DNA of 64,000 nt from an uncultured Cardiobacterium sp. (GCF_938028825.1 NZ_CALIZP010000063.1:22890-86889), one strand, 5' to 3'. Shown: positions 21,728-30,641, counted from the stretch's first letter. Notes: generated by a model from the letters alone, not told the origin. Program-made: numbers and translations.

Positions 21728-23050
21728 ATGGATATTCTCACCCGCATGCACGCCTTGCCGCTGTCCCGCTTCCATTTCCACCTGCTCGGCCTTATCGGGC
21801 TGGGCTGGATGTTCGATGCGATGGATACCGGCATGGTGTCCTTCGTCCTTGTTACCCTCACCGGCGAGTGGCAGCTTGACAAGCAGCAATCCGGCTGGAT
21901 CGTCAGCGTCGGCTTCATCGGCATGGCGCTTGGCGCAGTATTGAGCGGCTGGGCGGCCGACCGCTTCGGGCGGCGCAACGTCTTCGCCGCCACGATGGTG
22001 CTCTACGGCGCGGCGACGGGGCTTTGCGCGCTCGCGCCCAACCTGCCGTTTTTGCTCGTCAGCCGCTTCTGGGTCGGCTTCGGCCTCGGCGGACAGTTGC
22101 CGGTGGCGGTATCGCTGGTAAGTGAATATGCGCCGCCCCGCCTGCGCGGCCGTTTCATCGTCCTTCTGGAAAGCTTCTGGGGACTGGGCTGGCTCGTCGC
22201 CGCCCTCGTTTCCTACTACCTCATCCCGCAATACGGCTGGCGCAGCGCCTTCGCTATCGGTGCCGTGCCGCTGCTCTACGCCTTCGCCGTATGGAAACAC
22301 CTGCCGGAATCCGTGCCTTACCTGCTCGCGGCAAACCGCCTTGATGACGCCCACGCCCTGCTCTGCCGCCTGGAACAGCAGGCGGGGCTCACGCCCGCCG
22401 CGACCGCCATCGCCCCGCCGGTGCCGGAAAAAACACGCAACCGCCTCATCGAACTGTGGCAGACGCCCTTTGCCAAACGTACCCTGATGCTGTGGCTCAT
22501 CTGGTTCGGTATCGTCTTTTCCTACTACGGCATCTTCACCTGGCTGCCGAAACTGCTGGCAGAACAGGGCTTTGCCGTAGTCAAAACCTTCCGCTACATG
22601 CTGGGGATGATCCTCGCGCAACTGCCCGGCTACTTCGCCGCCGCCGTGCTGGTCGAAGTCATCGGGCGCAAGGCGACGCTGGCGGGCTTCCTCGCCGCCT
22701 GCGCCATCTGCGCCTACTGCTTCGGCCACAGCACGACCACGGAAGAAATCATGATTTGGGGCAGCCTGATGTCCTTCTTCAACCTCGGCGCCTGGGGCGT
22801 GCTCTACACCTACACGCCGGAACTCTACCCGGTGCGCTGCCGCGCCTTCGGCTCCGGCTGGGCGGGTGCTATCGGCCGCATCGGCGGCATCATCGCACCG
22901 CTGGTAGTGGCGGCGATGAGCGGCAGCAGTGCCGGCTTTGCGCGGATATTCGTGATGTTCGCCGCCGTGCTTGCGACGGTGGTCGTGGTCATCGTCGTCC
23001 TCGGCGAAGAAACCAAAGGACGGACGCTGGAAGAGATCAGTGCGGGGTAA
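21728..23050 (+). CDS. MFS transporter, NiaP/sugar-porter-like
   Basis: A 440-residue major facilitator with 12 predicted helices. Signatures are the loop 2-3 motif GWAADRFGRR, PPRLRGRF after helix 4, the charged LPESVPYLLAANR middle loop, and a C-terminal GEETKGRTLEEI tail typical of the sugar-porter/SV2 group. The start, MFDAMDTGMVSFVL in helix 1, resembles the niacin transporter NiaP and aromatic acid transporters. The substrate is not provable from sequence. A strong terminator follows. Confidence 0.85.
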   Translation: MDILTRMHALPLSRFHFHLLGLIGLGWMFDAMDTGMVSFVLVTLTGEWQLDKQQSGWIVSVGFIGMALGAVLSGWAADRFGRRNVFAATMVLYGAATGLCALAPNLPFLLVSRFWVGFGLGGQLPVAVSLVSEYAPPRLRGRFIVLLESFWGLGWLVAALVSYYLIPQYGWRSAFAIGAVPLLYAFAVWKHLPESVPYLLAANRLDDAHALLCRLEQQAGLTPAATAIAPPVPEKTRNRLIELWQTPFAKRTLMLWLIWFGIVFSYYGIFTWLPKLLAEQGFAVVKTFRYMLGMILAQLPGYFAAAVLVEVIGRKATLAGFLAACAICAYCFGHSTTTEEIMIWGSLMSFFNLGAWGVLYTYTPELYPVRCRAFGSGWAGAIGRIGGIIAPLVVAAMSGSSAGFARIFVMFAAVLATVVVVIVVLGEETKGRTLEEISAG

Positions 23051-23064
23051 TCATGCCGGAGATA

Positions 23065-23091
23065 AAAACAGCACCATTTGGTGCTGTTTTT
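23065..23091 (+). terminator. Rho-independent terminator of the MFS gene
   Basis: Stem AAACAGCACC/GGTGCTGTTT with an ATTT loop and a T run, directly after the MFS stop. Confidence 0.85.
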
Positions 23092-23136
23092 ATCTTGAAA
23101 TTATCCGCAGTAATCAAAGTCAGCAACTAATGTACC

Positions 23137-23225
23137 GTAGGGCGGGCTTTAGCCCGCCGCAGCGATATTGATGGTGGGCTAAAGCCCACCCTACGAACCC
23201 TGTTTTATTTCTTGGGATCGGTATT
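23137..23225. repeat. Dispersed intergenic repeat, fullest copy
   Basis: Two hairpins in tandem: GGCGGGCTTTAGCCCGCC and GGTGGGCTAAAGCCCACC, joined by GCAGCGATATTGATG. A tail CTACGAACCCTG plus TTTTATTTCTTGGGATCGG follows. Copies or parts occur at 1850-1918, 36097-36322 and 63824-63895. All are intergenic. Confidence 0.8.
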
Positions 23226-24084
23226 ACGCATTCCGGACAACGATGTCGGCAACCCAACTGGCCAATTCCGGATATTCTGCGCCATCAATAACAAATTCTT
23301 GTCCCTGAGAAAGAATACGCAAAGCGACTTTATCTTCCGGTATGGTATCATCCAGAGTCCAGCGGGTGAGATCTCCGTGTGAACTCAATGCGTTTTTACC
23401 GTCTTTTGGATAGAACCAGCGGGGTAATAACCAATCTGAACGGGATTTACCGTCTTGTGTGAGTTGCAAGGCCGGAGAATAATACGGGAATATGCCGCCA
23501 CCAAAGGGTGCCGAAGAGGAAAATGCCGATTTCTGCTTGGCAATATAGACAGTATTGTTTTTATGTTCGCCTTGTACAAAGTGAAAATGCGGATGTTCCT
23601 GCAACCAGGCATACGCCGCTTTGTTCCTGCCGTCATCTACGGGTAATACCTCTTCTATCTCCAGCCAGCCATAGAGCATATGCAGATCGGGAGCATCCGG
23701 TACATAACGCCACTTACCTTCGTATTCTTCCACTCTGCGGAACCAGCCGAAAAAGAGGAAAACATCATCCTTGCCGACCTTGCGGTTGGCTAGATAAGTT
23801 TGTGCTGCATTCACCTGACCAAAAGCAGGACGCCAACCGGCAGGACGTTTGGTAGGCGGGCGGTTCAAATCCGGATCGAGATGAACACGGTAGTCAATGG
23901 TTTTACCGGTCAGCTCGGCAACCATCTTGCCGACATCGACGCCTTCCAGCCATACATCGTCAAAAGTATATTTGCCTTTTTCTGCCGGAATCGGCAGAGA
24001 CAGCATCCTGCCATCAGGCAGGATAGGGCTTGCGCCACCGCCATTACTGCTGTCAAAACCCTTGCGGGAAATGATAACTTTCAT
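23224..24084 (-). CDS. Nucleotide modification associated domain 3 (Nmad3) protein
   Basis: A 286-residue protein whose start (MKVIISRKGFDSSNGGGASP, then a PDGRMLSLPIP block) matches the Nmad3 family as I recall it. Nmad domains were named from genomic association with base-modification systems (thymine hydroxylases, J-base-like pathways); their biochemical role is not established. Other conserved-looking parts are FGQVNAAQTYLANRKVGKDD, FLFFGWFRRVE and LHMLYGWLEIEEVL. Start at 24084 with AAGGAG upstream in the 14-bp gap after the Nmad2 gene, so the two form an operon. It is more AT-rich than its neighbours, which suggests transfer. Confidence 0.8.
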   Translation of the reverse strand: MKVIISRKGFDSSNGGGASPILPDGRMLSLPIPAEKGKYTFDDVWLEGVDVGKMVAELTGKTIDYRVHLDPDLNRPPTKRPAGWRPAFGQVNAAQTYLANRKVGKDDVFLFFGWFRRVEEYEGKWRYVPDAPDLHMLYGWLEIEEVLPVDDGRNKAAYAWLQEHPHFHFVQGEHKNNTVYIAKQKSAFSSSAPFGGGIFPYYSPALQLTQDGKSRSDWLLPRWFYPKDGKNALSSHGDLTRWTLDDTIPEDKVALRILSQGQEFVIDGAEYPELASWVADIVVRNA

Positions 24085-24098
24085 ATTGTTACTCCTTC

Positions 24099-24761
24099 TT
24101 ATGAACATTTTTTGCTTGAAGAAATGGTTGCGGTTTGGCGGGATGCCGGTTCGGCAGGCTCGCCCAGTTTTCCGCCCACGCTTATATCTTTTTCGTGCAA
24201 AACACGGTTAAAGAAATCGATGAAATCGCTTATAAACGGATTATTACTGTTGGAACGGTGCCCTTGTTTCCTTGGCGTAATCCTTTTTAATTCTGGAGGA
24301 AGTATAATTTCATACTGATCTCCCCGACCAAAATACCAGAATTTCCCGCCAAGCAAGACATTTTTTCCATCCAGTACATCGCGTTGGTACGCATCCTCTC
24401 CATGTCCTGACCAGGAAGGCAGACACTTATATCCGCCATTTTCATCGCTTATCCAGATACAATCTCCTGGTTCAAATTCATTATTGGGAATTTTGCCGCG
24501 CAGCATTGCATCGCTTTTACATAGTTCAGTATACTCATGCCAGGATAATTTTTTATCTACAACCATGCAGTACACAATACGGCCAGAGTCTTTACCACAG
24601 CCAAAACCCACAATAATATCTTCTTTTTTAGCTGCTGACCTAATCTTGGGCTTGCATATTGCCAGAGTGCATACACCGCAATAAGGATTGGGGGCTACCC
24701 CTTTGTCATAAGCCACTTTATAAGTAAACAATCTTCGGTTAGATGATTTTTCCAGATACAT
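24099..24761 (-). CDS. Nucleotide modification associated domain 2 (Nmad2) protein
   Basis: A 220-residue protein. RLFTYKVAYDKGVAPNPYCG, then VCTLAICKPKIR, VGFGCGKDSGRIVYCMVV and FWYFGRGDQYEI fit the Nmad2 family. Like Nmad3 it is known by its link to nucleotide-modification operons and has no proven activity. The start at 24761 (MYLEKSSNRR) was preferred because GGGAG lies 7 bases upstream; the frame extends further to 24848 without a better site. It is low in GC compared with the backbone and transcribed together with the Nmad3 gene. Confidence 0.78.
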   Translation of the reverse strand: MYLEKSSNRRLFTYKVAYDKGVAPNPYCGVCTLAICKPKIRSAAKKEDIIVGFGCGKDSGRIVYCMVVDKKLSWHEYTELCKSDAMLRGKIPNNEFEPGDCIWISDENGGYKCLPSWSGHGEDAYQRDVLDGKNVLLGGKFWYFGRGDQYEIILPPELKRITPRKQGHRSNSNNPFISDFIDFFNRVLHEKDISVGGKLGEPAEPASRQTATISSSKKCS

Positions 24762-24868
24762 TTTTTTCTCCCGGTTTGGAACAATTAGCAATATTTTAAA
24801 GACAGGCTGTTTGTCATCATCCTGCATTATTAAAATACTATTGAGCAATTAAGCAAAAAACATGCCAA

Positions 24869-25381
24869 TTACATGATGGCTCTATAAATCCCCGCATCCC
24901 CCTCACTGAAACAGCAGAAAATCACTTTTTCTATTTGCGGGCATTGCGGCAGGGTATCGCGTACGGTGTGCAGCGCGATTGTTGCCGCCGCTTTGCCGGG
25001 ATAGCCGTACACGCCGGTGCTGATGCAGGGAAAGGCGATGCTGCGTACTTGGTGGGCGTCGGCGAGGCGCAGAGAATGGATGTAGGCGGCGGCGAGCAAT
25101 GCCGCTTCGCCCCGCCCGCCGCCGTGCCAGACGGGGCCGACGGTGTGGATGATGTAGCGGGCGGGCAGGCGGTAAGCGGCGGTGATTTTGGCTTCGCCCG
25201 TCGCGCAGCCGCCCAGTTTGCGGCATTCGGCGAGCAGTTCCGGCCCGGCAGCGCGGTGGATGGCGCCGTCCACCCCGCCACCGCCGAGCAGGGTCGGATT
25301 GGCGGCATTAACGATGGCATCGACGGGCAGGGTGGTGATGTCGGCGACGGTGATGGTGATGTCGGCGTGGGTGGGTGTCAT
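24869..25381 (-). CDS. Macrodomain protein, O-acetyl-ADP-ribose deacetylase-like
   Basis: A 170-residue single macrodomain of the YmdB/MacroD type, which hydrolyses O-acetyl-ADP-ribose or removes ADP-ribose from proteins. Motifs are [20 protein letters not shown] (substrate-binding Asn and glycine loop), [13 protein letters not shown] and [14 protein letters not shown]. Its codon usage is GC-rich like the backbone, unlike the Nmad pair downstream on the same strand, so it was probably there first. The gap to the Nmad2 start is 107 bp. Start at 25381 with GAGG upstream. Confidence 0.9.
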   Translation of the reverse strand: MTPTHADITITVADITTLPVDAIVNAANPTLLGGGGVDGAIHRAAGPELLAECRKLGGCATGEAKITAAYRLPARYIIHTVGPVWHGGGRGEAALLAAAYIHSLRLADAHQVRSIAFPCISTGVYGYPGKAAATIALHTVRDTLPQCPQIEKVIFCCFSEGDAGIYRAIM

Positions 25382-25509
25382 GGTTTTATCCTCTGTTTGC
25401 GGCCTGCATGATAGACGGGCAAGCGTCATTTACCGTCGCCTGGAAACGGCGGAACTTCCGCGCGCGCCAAAGTCCGTTTATTGCCGGCTCTATCCCCCTT
25501 CCGGGCCCT

Positions 25510-25533
25510 CACAAAAACGTTCGCGTTTTTGTG
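25510..25533. repeat. Perfect hairpin with TTCG loop
   Basis: CACAAAAACG and CGTTTTTGTG separated by TTCG, a very stable tetraloop hairpin, in the 295-bp gap between the macrodomain and cupin genes. It is not adjacent to a gene end pointing towards it. Its T run lies within the stem, so I do not call it a terminator. Confidence 0.55.
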
Positions 25534-25625
25534 GGAAGCGGTCCTCCGCAAGCGAGGGACGGTTTTTCTTTATGCTACCGGCTTCATTCCGGGTTTCTTC
25601 TTTTGTCGTGCACGAAACGGCGGGC

Positions 25626-25657
25626 AAAAAAAGAAGGATAGTTGCCTATCCTTCTTT
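25626..25657 (-). terminator. Terminator of the cupin gene
   Basis: Stem AAGAAGGATAG/CTATCCTTCTT around TTGC; on the minus strand it is followed by a run of seven T. It lies 20 bp after the cupin stop. Confidence 0.8.
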
Positions 25658-25676
25658 CGTTTATGGCTGCATGGTT

Positions 25677-26018
25677 TCAGCTTTCCGGGAAGATGACGCT
25701 CAGCAGCATTTTGAAGTTTTCTTTGCCATAGACGGCGTGGGGGTGATTGGCGGGCATCACGATGGATTCGCCGCTGTGCAGCAGGTAGGGCACGCCGTCG
25801 ATGGTAAATTCGCCTTCGCCGTCAAGAACGGTAACGAGGGCATCGCCTTTGGATTCGTGCGTGCTGATGCCTTCGCCTTTGGCAAAGGCAAAGAGGGTTA
25901 GGCCGACACCCTTGTTTTGCACCAGGGTTTTGCTGACCACTTGTCCTGCGCTGTAATCGACGAGGGCGGCGAGGGTCAGCACTTCGGCTTTTGCGATGTT
26001 TTTGAGTATGTCGCTCAT
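25677..26018 (-). CDS. Cupin-domain protein
   Basis: A 113-residue single-domain cupin. The two metal motifs are recognisable: G-(x)n-HES-(x)n-G (FAKGEGISTHESKGDALVTVLDG in pieces) and PANHPHAVY. The protein may bind a metal or small ligand; its role is not known. Start at 26018 with a strong GGAGG site. It stands alone, divergent from the antiporter gene, with its own terminator. Confidence 0.85.
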   Translation of the reverse strand: MSDILKNIAKAEVLTLAALVDYSAGQVVSKTLVQNKGVGLTLFAFAKGEGISTHESKGDALVTVLDGEGEFTIDGVPYLLHSGESIVMPANHPHAVYGKENFKMLLSVIFPES

Positions 26019-26232
26019 GGTTATCCTCCGTTGTATGTGGCACCGGTTGCCACGCCGCAATGATAACCCTTGTCAATCGGGATTGCAGTACGCGGCGGCA
26101 GGCGGCAAGCGCGGCAACACCGGCATGAATGTGTCGCCGGGCGGGCGCTTTCCCCCGCAAGCGGGAGTGTTTCCTTTTACAATAGCCGCCCGTTTCCCCC
26201 GTTTTTTCCGTAGCCAGAGAGGAGTGCCGCGT

Positions 26233-28083
26233 ATGGAAAGCATGAACCTGTATTTCCTGATTTTTGCCTTTTTGTTTTTTATCAGTGTGATAGCCACCCG
26301 CCTCTCGGCGCATATGGGGATGCCGCTCTTGCTGGTCTTCCTCGGCGTCGGCATGCTCGCGGGCGAACAGGGCATCGGCGGCATTCAGTTCGGCAATTTC
26401 CTCGTGGCGAATCTCATCGGCCAGCTCGCGCTCGCCATCATCCTGCTCGACGGTGGTTTGCGTACCAGTGTTGCCAGTTTCCGCATTTCGCTCAAACCCG
26501 CCATCGTTCTGGCGAGCTGGGGCGTTATCGGCACGGTGCTGGTACTGGGGCTGTTCATCACCTTCTTCCTGAAAGTGAGCTGGCAGATGGGTTTCCTGAT
26601 GGCGGCGATTGTCGGCTCGACGGACGCGGCAGCGGTGTTCTCGCTCCTGCGCAGCAGCGGTGTGCGCCTCAATTCGCGGGTGATTTCCACGCTGGAGCTG
26701 GAAAGCGGCGCGAACGACCCAACCGCCATCTTCCTCGTGACCGCGATGATTTCCCTCTTTGACACGACGCAGCAGGCGAGTGTGTGGTCCTTCCTGCTGA
26801 TCCTCTTCCAGCAGATGGCGCTCGGCCTGCTCTTCGGCGTGCTGGCCGGACGCGGCCTCGCCTGGCTGCTGCACCGCATCCCGCTCGCCGAAGGGCTCTA
26901 CGCCCTGCTCGTCGCCTCAGGCGGGCTGATGCTCTTTGCCTTCACCAACCTTTTTGGCGGCAGCGGCTTCCTCGCCGTCTATGTCGCCGGCATCCTCATC
27001 GGCAACTCGCGCAACCCCGCCAACGAACACATCTTCAACGTCATGGACGGCTTCGCCTGGCTGGCGCAGGCGTCGCTGTTCCTCATGCTGGGGCTGCTCG
27101 TTACCCCCAGCCGCCTGCTGGAAACCGGCTTTTCCGCGCTCATCATCGCCGGCTTCCTCATCCTCGCCGCCCGCCCGTTTGCCGTGGTTACCGGTCTTGT
27201 CTGGTTCCCTTCATACAGCAAGCGTGAAACCGCCTACATCAGCTGGGTCGGGCTGCGCGGCGCGGTGCCGATTACCCTCGCCATGATGCCGCTGATGGCG
27301 GGCGTGCCGGAAGCGCGCTTCATCTTCGACATCATCTGCGCCGTGGTCATCCTCTCGCTGCTCATCCAGGGTACGACCATCGGCTACATGGCGCGCAAGC
27401 TGAAAGTCGTGTTGCCGCCGCAACCCGAACCGCTGGACAGCAAGGAAATCTGGCTCACCGACAAGCTCACCATGCAGCTGCAATCCTTCAAGGTGGCTGA
27501 ACATTCCAAGGCCGAGCGCAGCCACCCCTACGCGCTGACCCGCCTGAAACAATTCGCCAACGCCCGCCTCTTCGCGCTTATCCGCGACAACGCCATCATG
27601 AAAGTCGGCATGAACACGCAGATGAAAAAAGGCGACATCGCCTGGTACGTCTTCCCCGAAGACCGGGGCAGCGAATTTGCCGAACAGTTCTCCGGACACC
27701 AGCAAAGCGCGGACGAACAGGCGTTTTACGGGGAAATCGAAGTCAAGCCCTACGTGCGCATGGGCGAACTGGCGACGGCGCACGGCATCGACATCGGCGA
27801 AGGCAACGACAACCGCACCCTGGGGGAACTCTTCCGCGAGCGCTTCGGCGATGTGCCGGTTGCGGGCGACCGCCTCGATCTGAACGGCTGCGAAATCACC
27901 ATCAAGGAACTCGACGAACGCGGCTACATGAAATGGCTGGCGGTGAAAATGCCGCCAAAACCGGAAGAACCGCCGCAAGCGGAAGAACCACCGCAAGCGG
28001 CAACAGACAAAGCCGCCGCGCCTGCCGGGGAAAATGCAGGGAGAAGCTGTGGCGCAGGAACAGGCGGCGGGATAGCGTCATGA
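26233..28083 (+). CDS. nhaP2: Potassium/proton antiporter, NhaP2/CvrA type
   Basis: A 616-residue CPA1-family antiporter. About 12 membrane helices carry IGSTDAAAVFSLLR-type motifs (VGSTDAAAVFSLLRSSG), the charged ESGANDPTAIFL and the late SWVGLRGAVPITLA. The soluble C-terminal region (about 390-590) holds a regulatory segment with GDIAWYVFPEDRG and a CorC/HlyC-like end (LGELFRERFGD to ELDERGYMKWLAV). This layout is that of NhaP2, which exports K+ at high internal concentration. Start at 26233 with GAGAGGAG upstream. The tail is Pro/Glu/Ala-rich. Confidence 0.9.
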   Translation: MESMNLYFLIFAFLFFISVIATRLSAHMGMPLLLVFLGVGMLAGEQGIGGIQFGNFLVANLIGQLALAIILLDGGLRTSVASFRISLKPAIVLASWGVIGTVLVLGLFITFFLKVSWQMGFLMAAIVGSTDAAAVFSLLRSSGVRLNSRVISTLELESGANDPTAIFLVTAMISLFDTTQQASVWSFLLILFQQMALGLLFGVLAGRGLAWLLHRIPLAEGLYALLVASGGLMLFAFTNLFGGSGFLAVYVAGILIGNSRNPANEHIFNVMDGFAWLAQASLFLMLGLLVTPSRLLETGFSALIIAGFLILAARPFAVVTGLVWFPSYSKRETAYISWVGLRGAVPITLAMMPLMAGVPEARFIFDIICAVVILSLLIQGTTIGYMARKLKVVLPPQPEPLDSKEIWLTDKLTMQLQSFKVAEHSKAERSHPYALTRLKQFANARLFALIRDNAIMKVGMNTQMKKGDIAWYVFPEDRGSEFAEQFSGHQQSADEQAFYGEIEVKPYVRMGELATAHGIDIGEGNDNRTLGELFRERFGDVPVAGDRLDLNGCEITIKELDERGYMKWLAVKMPPKPEEPPQAEEPPQAATDKAAAPAGENAGRSCGAGTGGGIAS

Positions 28084-28445
28084 CGGCAACAGCAGACCCG
28101 CGTCAAAACCCAACCCTGGCGATATACATCCTCTTCCCCGCCGACGGCGTCATGTCGCTCACCGGCATCATCATGGCCTGCGCCATGCGGCGCGAGACGG
28201 CAGGCACGATGTACGGCACGCATCTGCGCTATCTCATCGCCACCTTCTGGGGCATGATTTCCGGCACATTCCCCGGCATCGTCCCGGTGCTGCCGGTACT
28301 GCAAGATGTCAATACGCAGGGCGCGGACGATGCAGCCTTCAACTTGCTGCTTGCCGCCTTCATCACCTGGGGGCTTACCGCCCTGTGGTGGCCCATTCGC
28401 CTGATTTACGGCCTGATCCGCCTGTGCAAGGCGCAGGCGGTATAG
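28080..28445 (+). CDS. Hypothetical membrane protein
   Basis: A 121-residue protein with three hydrophobic segments (around LTGIIMACAM, YLIATFWGMISGTFPGIV and LAAFITWGLTALWW). It has no family I recognise, though the pattern resembles DUF4870-like small membrane proteins. Its ATG at 28080 overlaps the antiporter stop (ATGA), indicating coupled translation. Confidence 0.6.
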   Translation: MTATADPRQNPTLAIYILFPADGVMSLTGIIMACAMRRETAGTMYGTHLRYLIATFWGMISGTFPGIVPVLPVLQDVNTQGADDAAFNLLLAAFITWGLTALWWPIRLIYGLIRLCKAQAV

Positions 28446-28471
28446 TCAAGGCAACTCAAAATCCCTGCACC

Positions 28472-29419
28472 ATGAACAACATCTCTTCTTCCGCCCCGGC
28501 TTGGGGCGTTCACCTGCGCCTGCTCGGCATGGTCATGTTCTGGGGCGCGTCGTACTCCTGGGCGAAAACCGTGGTCGCCACGGTGCCGCCCGTTACCGCC
28601 GCCACCATCCGCTTCTTCCTCGCCGCGCTGGCGCTCTTCATCTGGCTGCACCACCTGCGCCGCACCCGCCTGCTGCTAGCGCTCACCGCGCGGCAATGGG
28701 CGGGGCTGACGCTTGCCGCCATCAGCGGCATCGTGCTCTACACCATGTGCTTCATGTTCGCGCTGCGCTACATCGATGCCGGACGGGCGGCGGTCCTGTT
28801 CGCCCTCAGCCCGGTGCTGACCCTGCTCCTCGCCGCCTGGCTCTTCCGCGAAAAGCTCAACCTGCTGATTGTGGCGGGCATACTGCTCGCGGTTACGGGC
28901 TCGGCCATCGTCATCGCGCGCGGCAACCCGCTGGCGCTGCTGCACGGCCACATCGGCACCGGCGAATGGCTGATTTTCATCAGTATTTTCCTGTGGACGG
29001 GTTACACCCTGATCGGGCGCAAGATGCTCTCCGGCATGGACGCGCTGACGACCACAGTCATTACCCTCTTCCTCGGCGCGTTGCTGCTCCTGCCGCTCAG
29101 CCTCGCGCTGGACGGCACGGCGGGCTGGGCGGCGCTGCTGCACGCCACCCCGGCAACCTGGGGCGCGTTGCTGGCGCTGACCTTCGGCTCGACCGTGCTC
29201 GCCTATGCCTGGTATTTCGACGGCATCCGCGCGCTCGGCGCAGGCAACGCGGCAGGCTATCTCACCCTGGAACCCGTCTTCGGCGTCCTCTTCGCCGCGC
29301 TGTGGCTGGGCGAGCATCTGCACCTGTCGCTCATCGGCGGCGGCGCGGTGGCCGTCGGCGGCATGGTGCTGACCTACATCGGCCGCAGGCGCTGTCGCCC
29401 GTCTGCTCCATCAGGCTGA
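28472..29419 (+). CDS. EamA-family (DMT) transporter
   Basis: A 315-residue drug/metabolite transporter with 10 helices in two EamA repeats. Recognisable are WGASYSWAKTV at the start of repeat 1 and YIDAGRAAVLFALSPVLTLL at its end. Repeat 2 contains FLWTGYTLIGRKMLS and then NAAGYLTLEPVFGVLFAALWLGE in pieces. It probably exports amino acids or other metabolites; the substrate is unknown. It starts 26 bp after the hypothetical membrane gene. Confidence 0.88.
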   Translation: MNNISSSAPAWGVHLRLLGMVMFWGASYSWAKTVVATVPPVTAATIRFFLAALALFIWLHHLRRTRLLLALTARQWAGLTLAAISGIVLYTMCFMFALRYIDAGRAAVLFALSPVLTLLLAAWLFREKLNLLIVAGILLAVTGSAIVIARGNPLALLHGHIGTGEWLIFISIFLWTGYTLIGRKMLSGMDALTTTVITLFLGALLLLPLSLALDGTAGWAALLHATPATWGALLALTFGSTVLAYAWYFDGIRALGAGNAAGYLTLEPVFGVLFAALWLGEHLHLSLIGGGAVAVGGMVLTYIGRRRCRPSAPSG

Positions 29420-29530
29420 TGCCGTAACGCAACAGCCCGCAGGCGATGCCCCACACGACCATCGCGATGAGGGCGTCTGGCAGGCGCCGGGTGACGGGGC
29501 GGCGGAACAGCAGCAGGAGCAGGTGCGCGC
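29403..29530 (-). pseudogene. C-terminal remnant of an ArgO/LysE-type exporter
   Basis: Read on the minus strand, this stretch encodes AHLLLLLFRRPVTRRL then DALIAMVVWGIACGLLRYGI. That is a helix-rich sequence like the end of the arginine exporter ArgO ([20 protein letters not shown] from memory). An in-frame stop lies just upstream and there is no start. Downstream the frame runs into the end of the EamA gene without its own stop. It seems to be what is left of a deleted gene. Confidence 0.4.
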
Positions 29531-29552
29531 CAAAGCCTCTGCCCCCTGCCCG

Positions 29553-30587
29553 TCATGCAGGCGGAGAGTAATCCGGTGCCGCTGCGCCTTCCGGCTGCGT
29601 GGCAAGCCCCAGACGGCGCAAAAGCAGCGGCAGCAGTGCGGACGGCAGCTCGGCATGATAATCGGCGACGCAGGTGCGCGCTTTGAGCGCCTCCGGCCAG
29701 GCGGCGGTTTTCACCGCGTCCTTGCCGCTGATGATGAGACTGCCGCCCACGGCAAAATCGGCGGCAGCGGCAGGCAGGGCGGCGTGATCGGGCAGACTGC
29801 GGCAGGCGGCAAGGGTTGCGCCCTGTGCGCGCAGGCCGGCAAAAAAACGTTCCGGACGGGCGATGGCGGTCAGCGCGTACAGCGGTGGTTCAAGCGCCGT
29901 CAGCGGACGCAGCCCGCCGCCGCCGAGCGGACGCACACCGCCGCTGCGGTAATGCAGCGGGTAGCTGTGCGGATGCGGATAGCGCGCGGGATCGGCACTT
30001 AGCACGCAGTCGGCACGCGCCAGACGGGCGGGCGGTTCGCGCAGCGGTCCGGCAGGCAGCGGCAAACTGTTGCCGAGACCGAGGTCGGCGGCGATGACGA
30101 CGATTTCCACGTCGCGGGCGAGGGCGTAGTGTTGCAAGCCGTCATCGGCGATGAGCAGGCGGGTTGCGGGGTAGTCGCGGAGGAGTTTCTGCGCGGCGGC
30201 GGCGCGTTTTTTGCCGACGACGACGGGGGCGCCGGTCGTTTGCCACAACAGCAGCGGCTCGTCGCCGACCACGGCGGCATCGGGACAGGCGGCGACATCG
30301 GTAACTGTTCGCGCACTGCCGCCGTAGCCCCGGCTGATGATGCCGACGGGGATGCCGCGCGCGTGCAAGGCACGGGTGAGCGCCAGCACCAGCGGCGTTT
30401 TGCCGCTGCCGCCGACGGTGAGGTTGCCGACAATGACCACGGGTACGGGCATACGCCGGCTTGGCAGGATGCCGCAGCGGTAAAGCGCGCGGCGGGCGGC
30501 GCTGATGGCGGCGAAGAGGGCGGCAAGCGGTGTGAGCAGGAGGCTGATGGCGTTGCGGCTGCGCCAGAAGCGGGGGATGTCGCGCAT
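29553..30587 (-). CDS. lpxK: Tetraacyldisaccharide 4'-kinase
   Basis: LpxK phosphorylates the tetraacyldisaccharide 1-phosphate to lipid IVA at the inner membrane. 344 residues, close to the E. coli 328. An N-terminal membrane helix (ISLLLTPLAALFAAISAARR) precedes the P-loop VGNLTVGGSGKTPLV. RGYGGSA, DAAVVGDEPLLL and LIADDGLQHYAL follow; the last holds the catalytic Asp. Start at 30587 (MRDIPRFWRSR). It is not next to msbA or kdsB here. A secreted cytochrome c gene lies upstream on the same strand, separated by a terminator. Confidence 0.94.
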   Translation of the reverse strand: MRDIPRFWRSRNAISLLLTPLAALFAAISAARRALYRCGILPSRRMPVPVVIVGNLTVGGSGKTPLVLALTRALHARGIPVGIISRGYGGSARTVTDVAACPDAAVVGDEPLLLWQTTGAPVVVGKKRAAAAQKLLRDYPATRLLIADDGLQHYALARDVEIVVIAADLGLGNSLPLPAGPLREPPARLARADCVLSADPARYPHPHSYPLHYRSGGVRPLGGGGLRPLTALEPPLYALTAIARPERFFAGLRAQGATLAACRSLPDHAALPAAAADFAVGGSLIISGKDAVKTAAWPEALKARTCVADYHAELPSALLPLLLRRLGLATQPEGAAAPDYSPPA

Positions 30588-30617
30588 GAGTGGGTTCCTG
30601 TGGTGGGTGGGATGTGC

Positions 30618-30641
30618 AAAAGGGCGGAAATCCGCCCTTTT
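30618..30641 (-). terminator. Terminator between cytochrome c and lpxK genes
   Basis: Stem AAAAGGGCGGA/TCCGCCCTTTT around AA, T-rich on both sides. It fits the end of the minus-strand cytochrome transcript, about 120 bp after its stop. Confidence 0.65.

Noticed and set aside
21465..21944. 159-codon ORF before the MFS gene
   Set aside because: Low-complexity Pro/Ala/Thr reading that overlaps the start of a clear MFS gene and spans its promoter.
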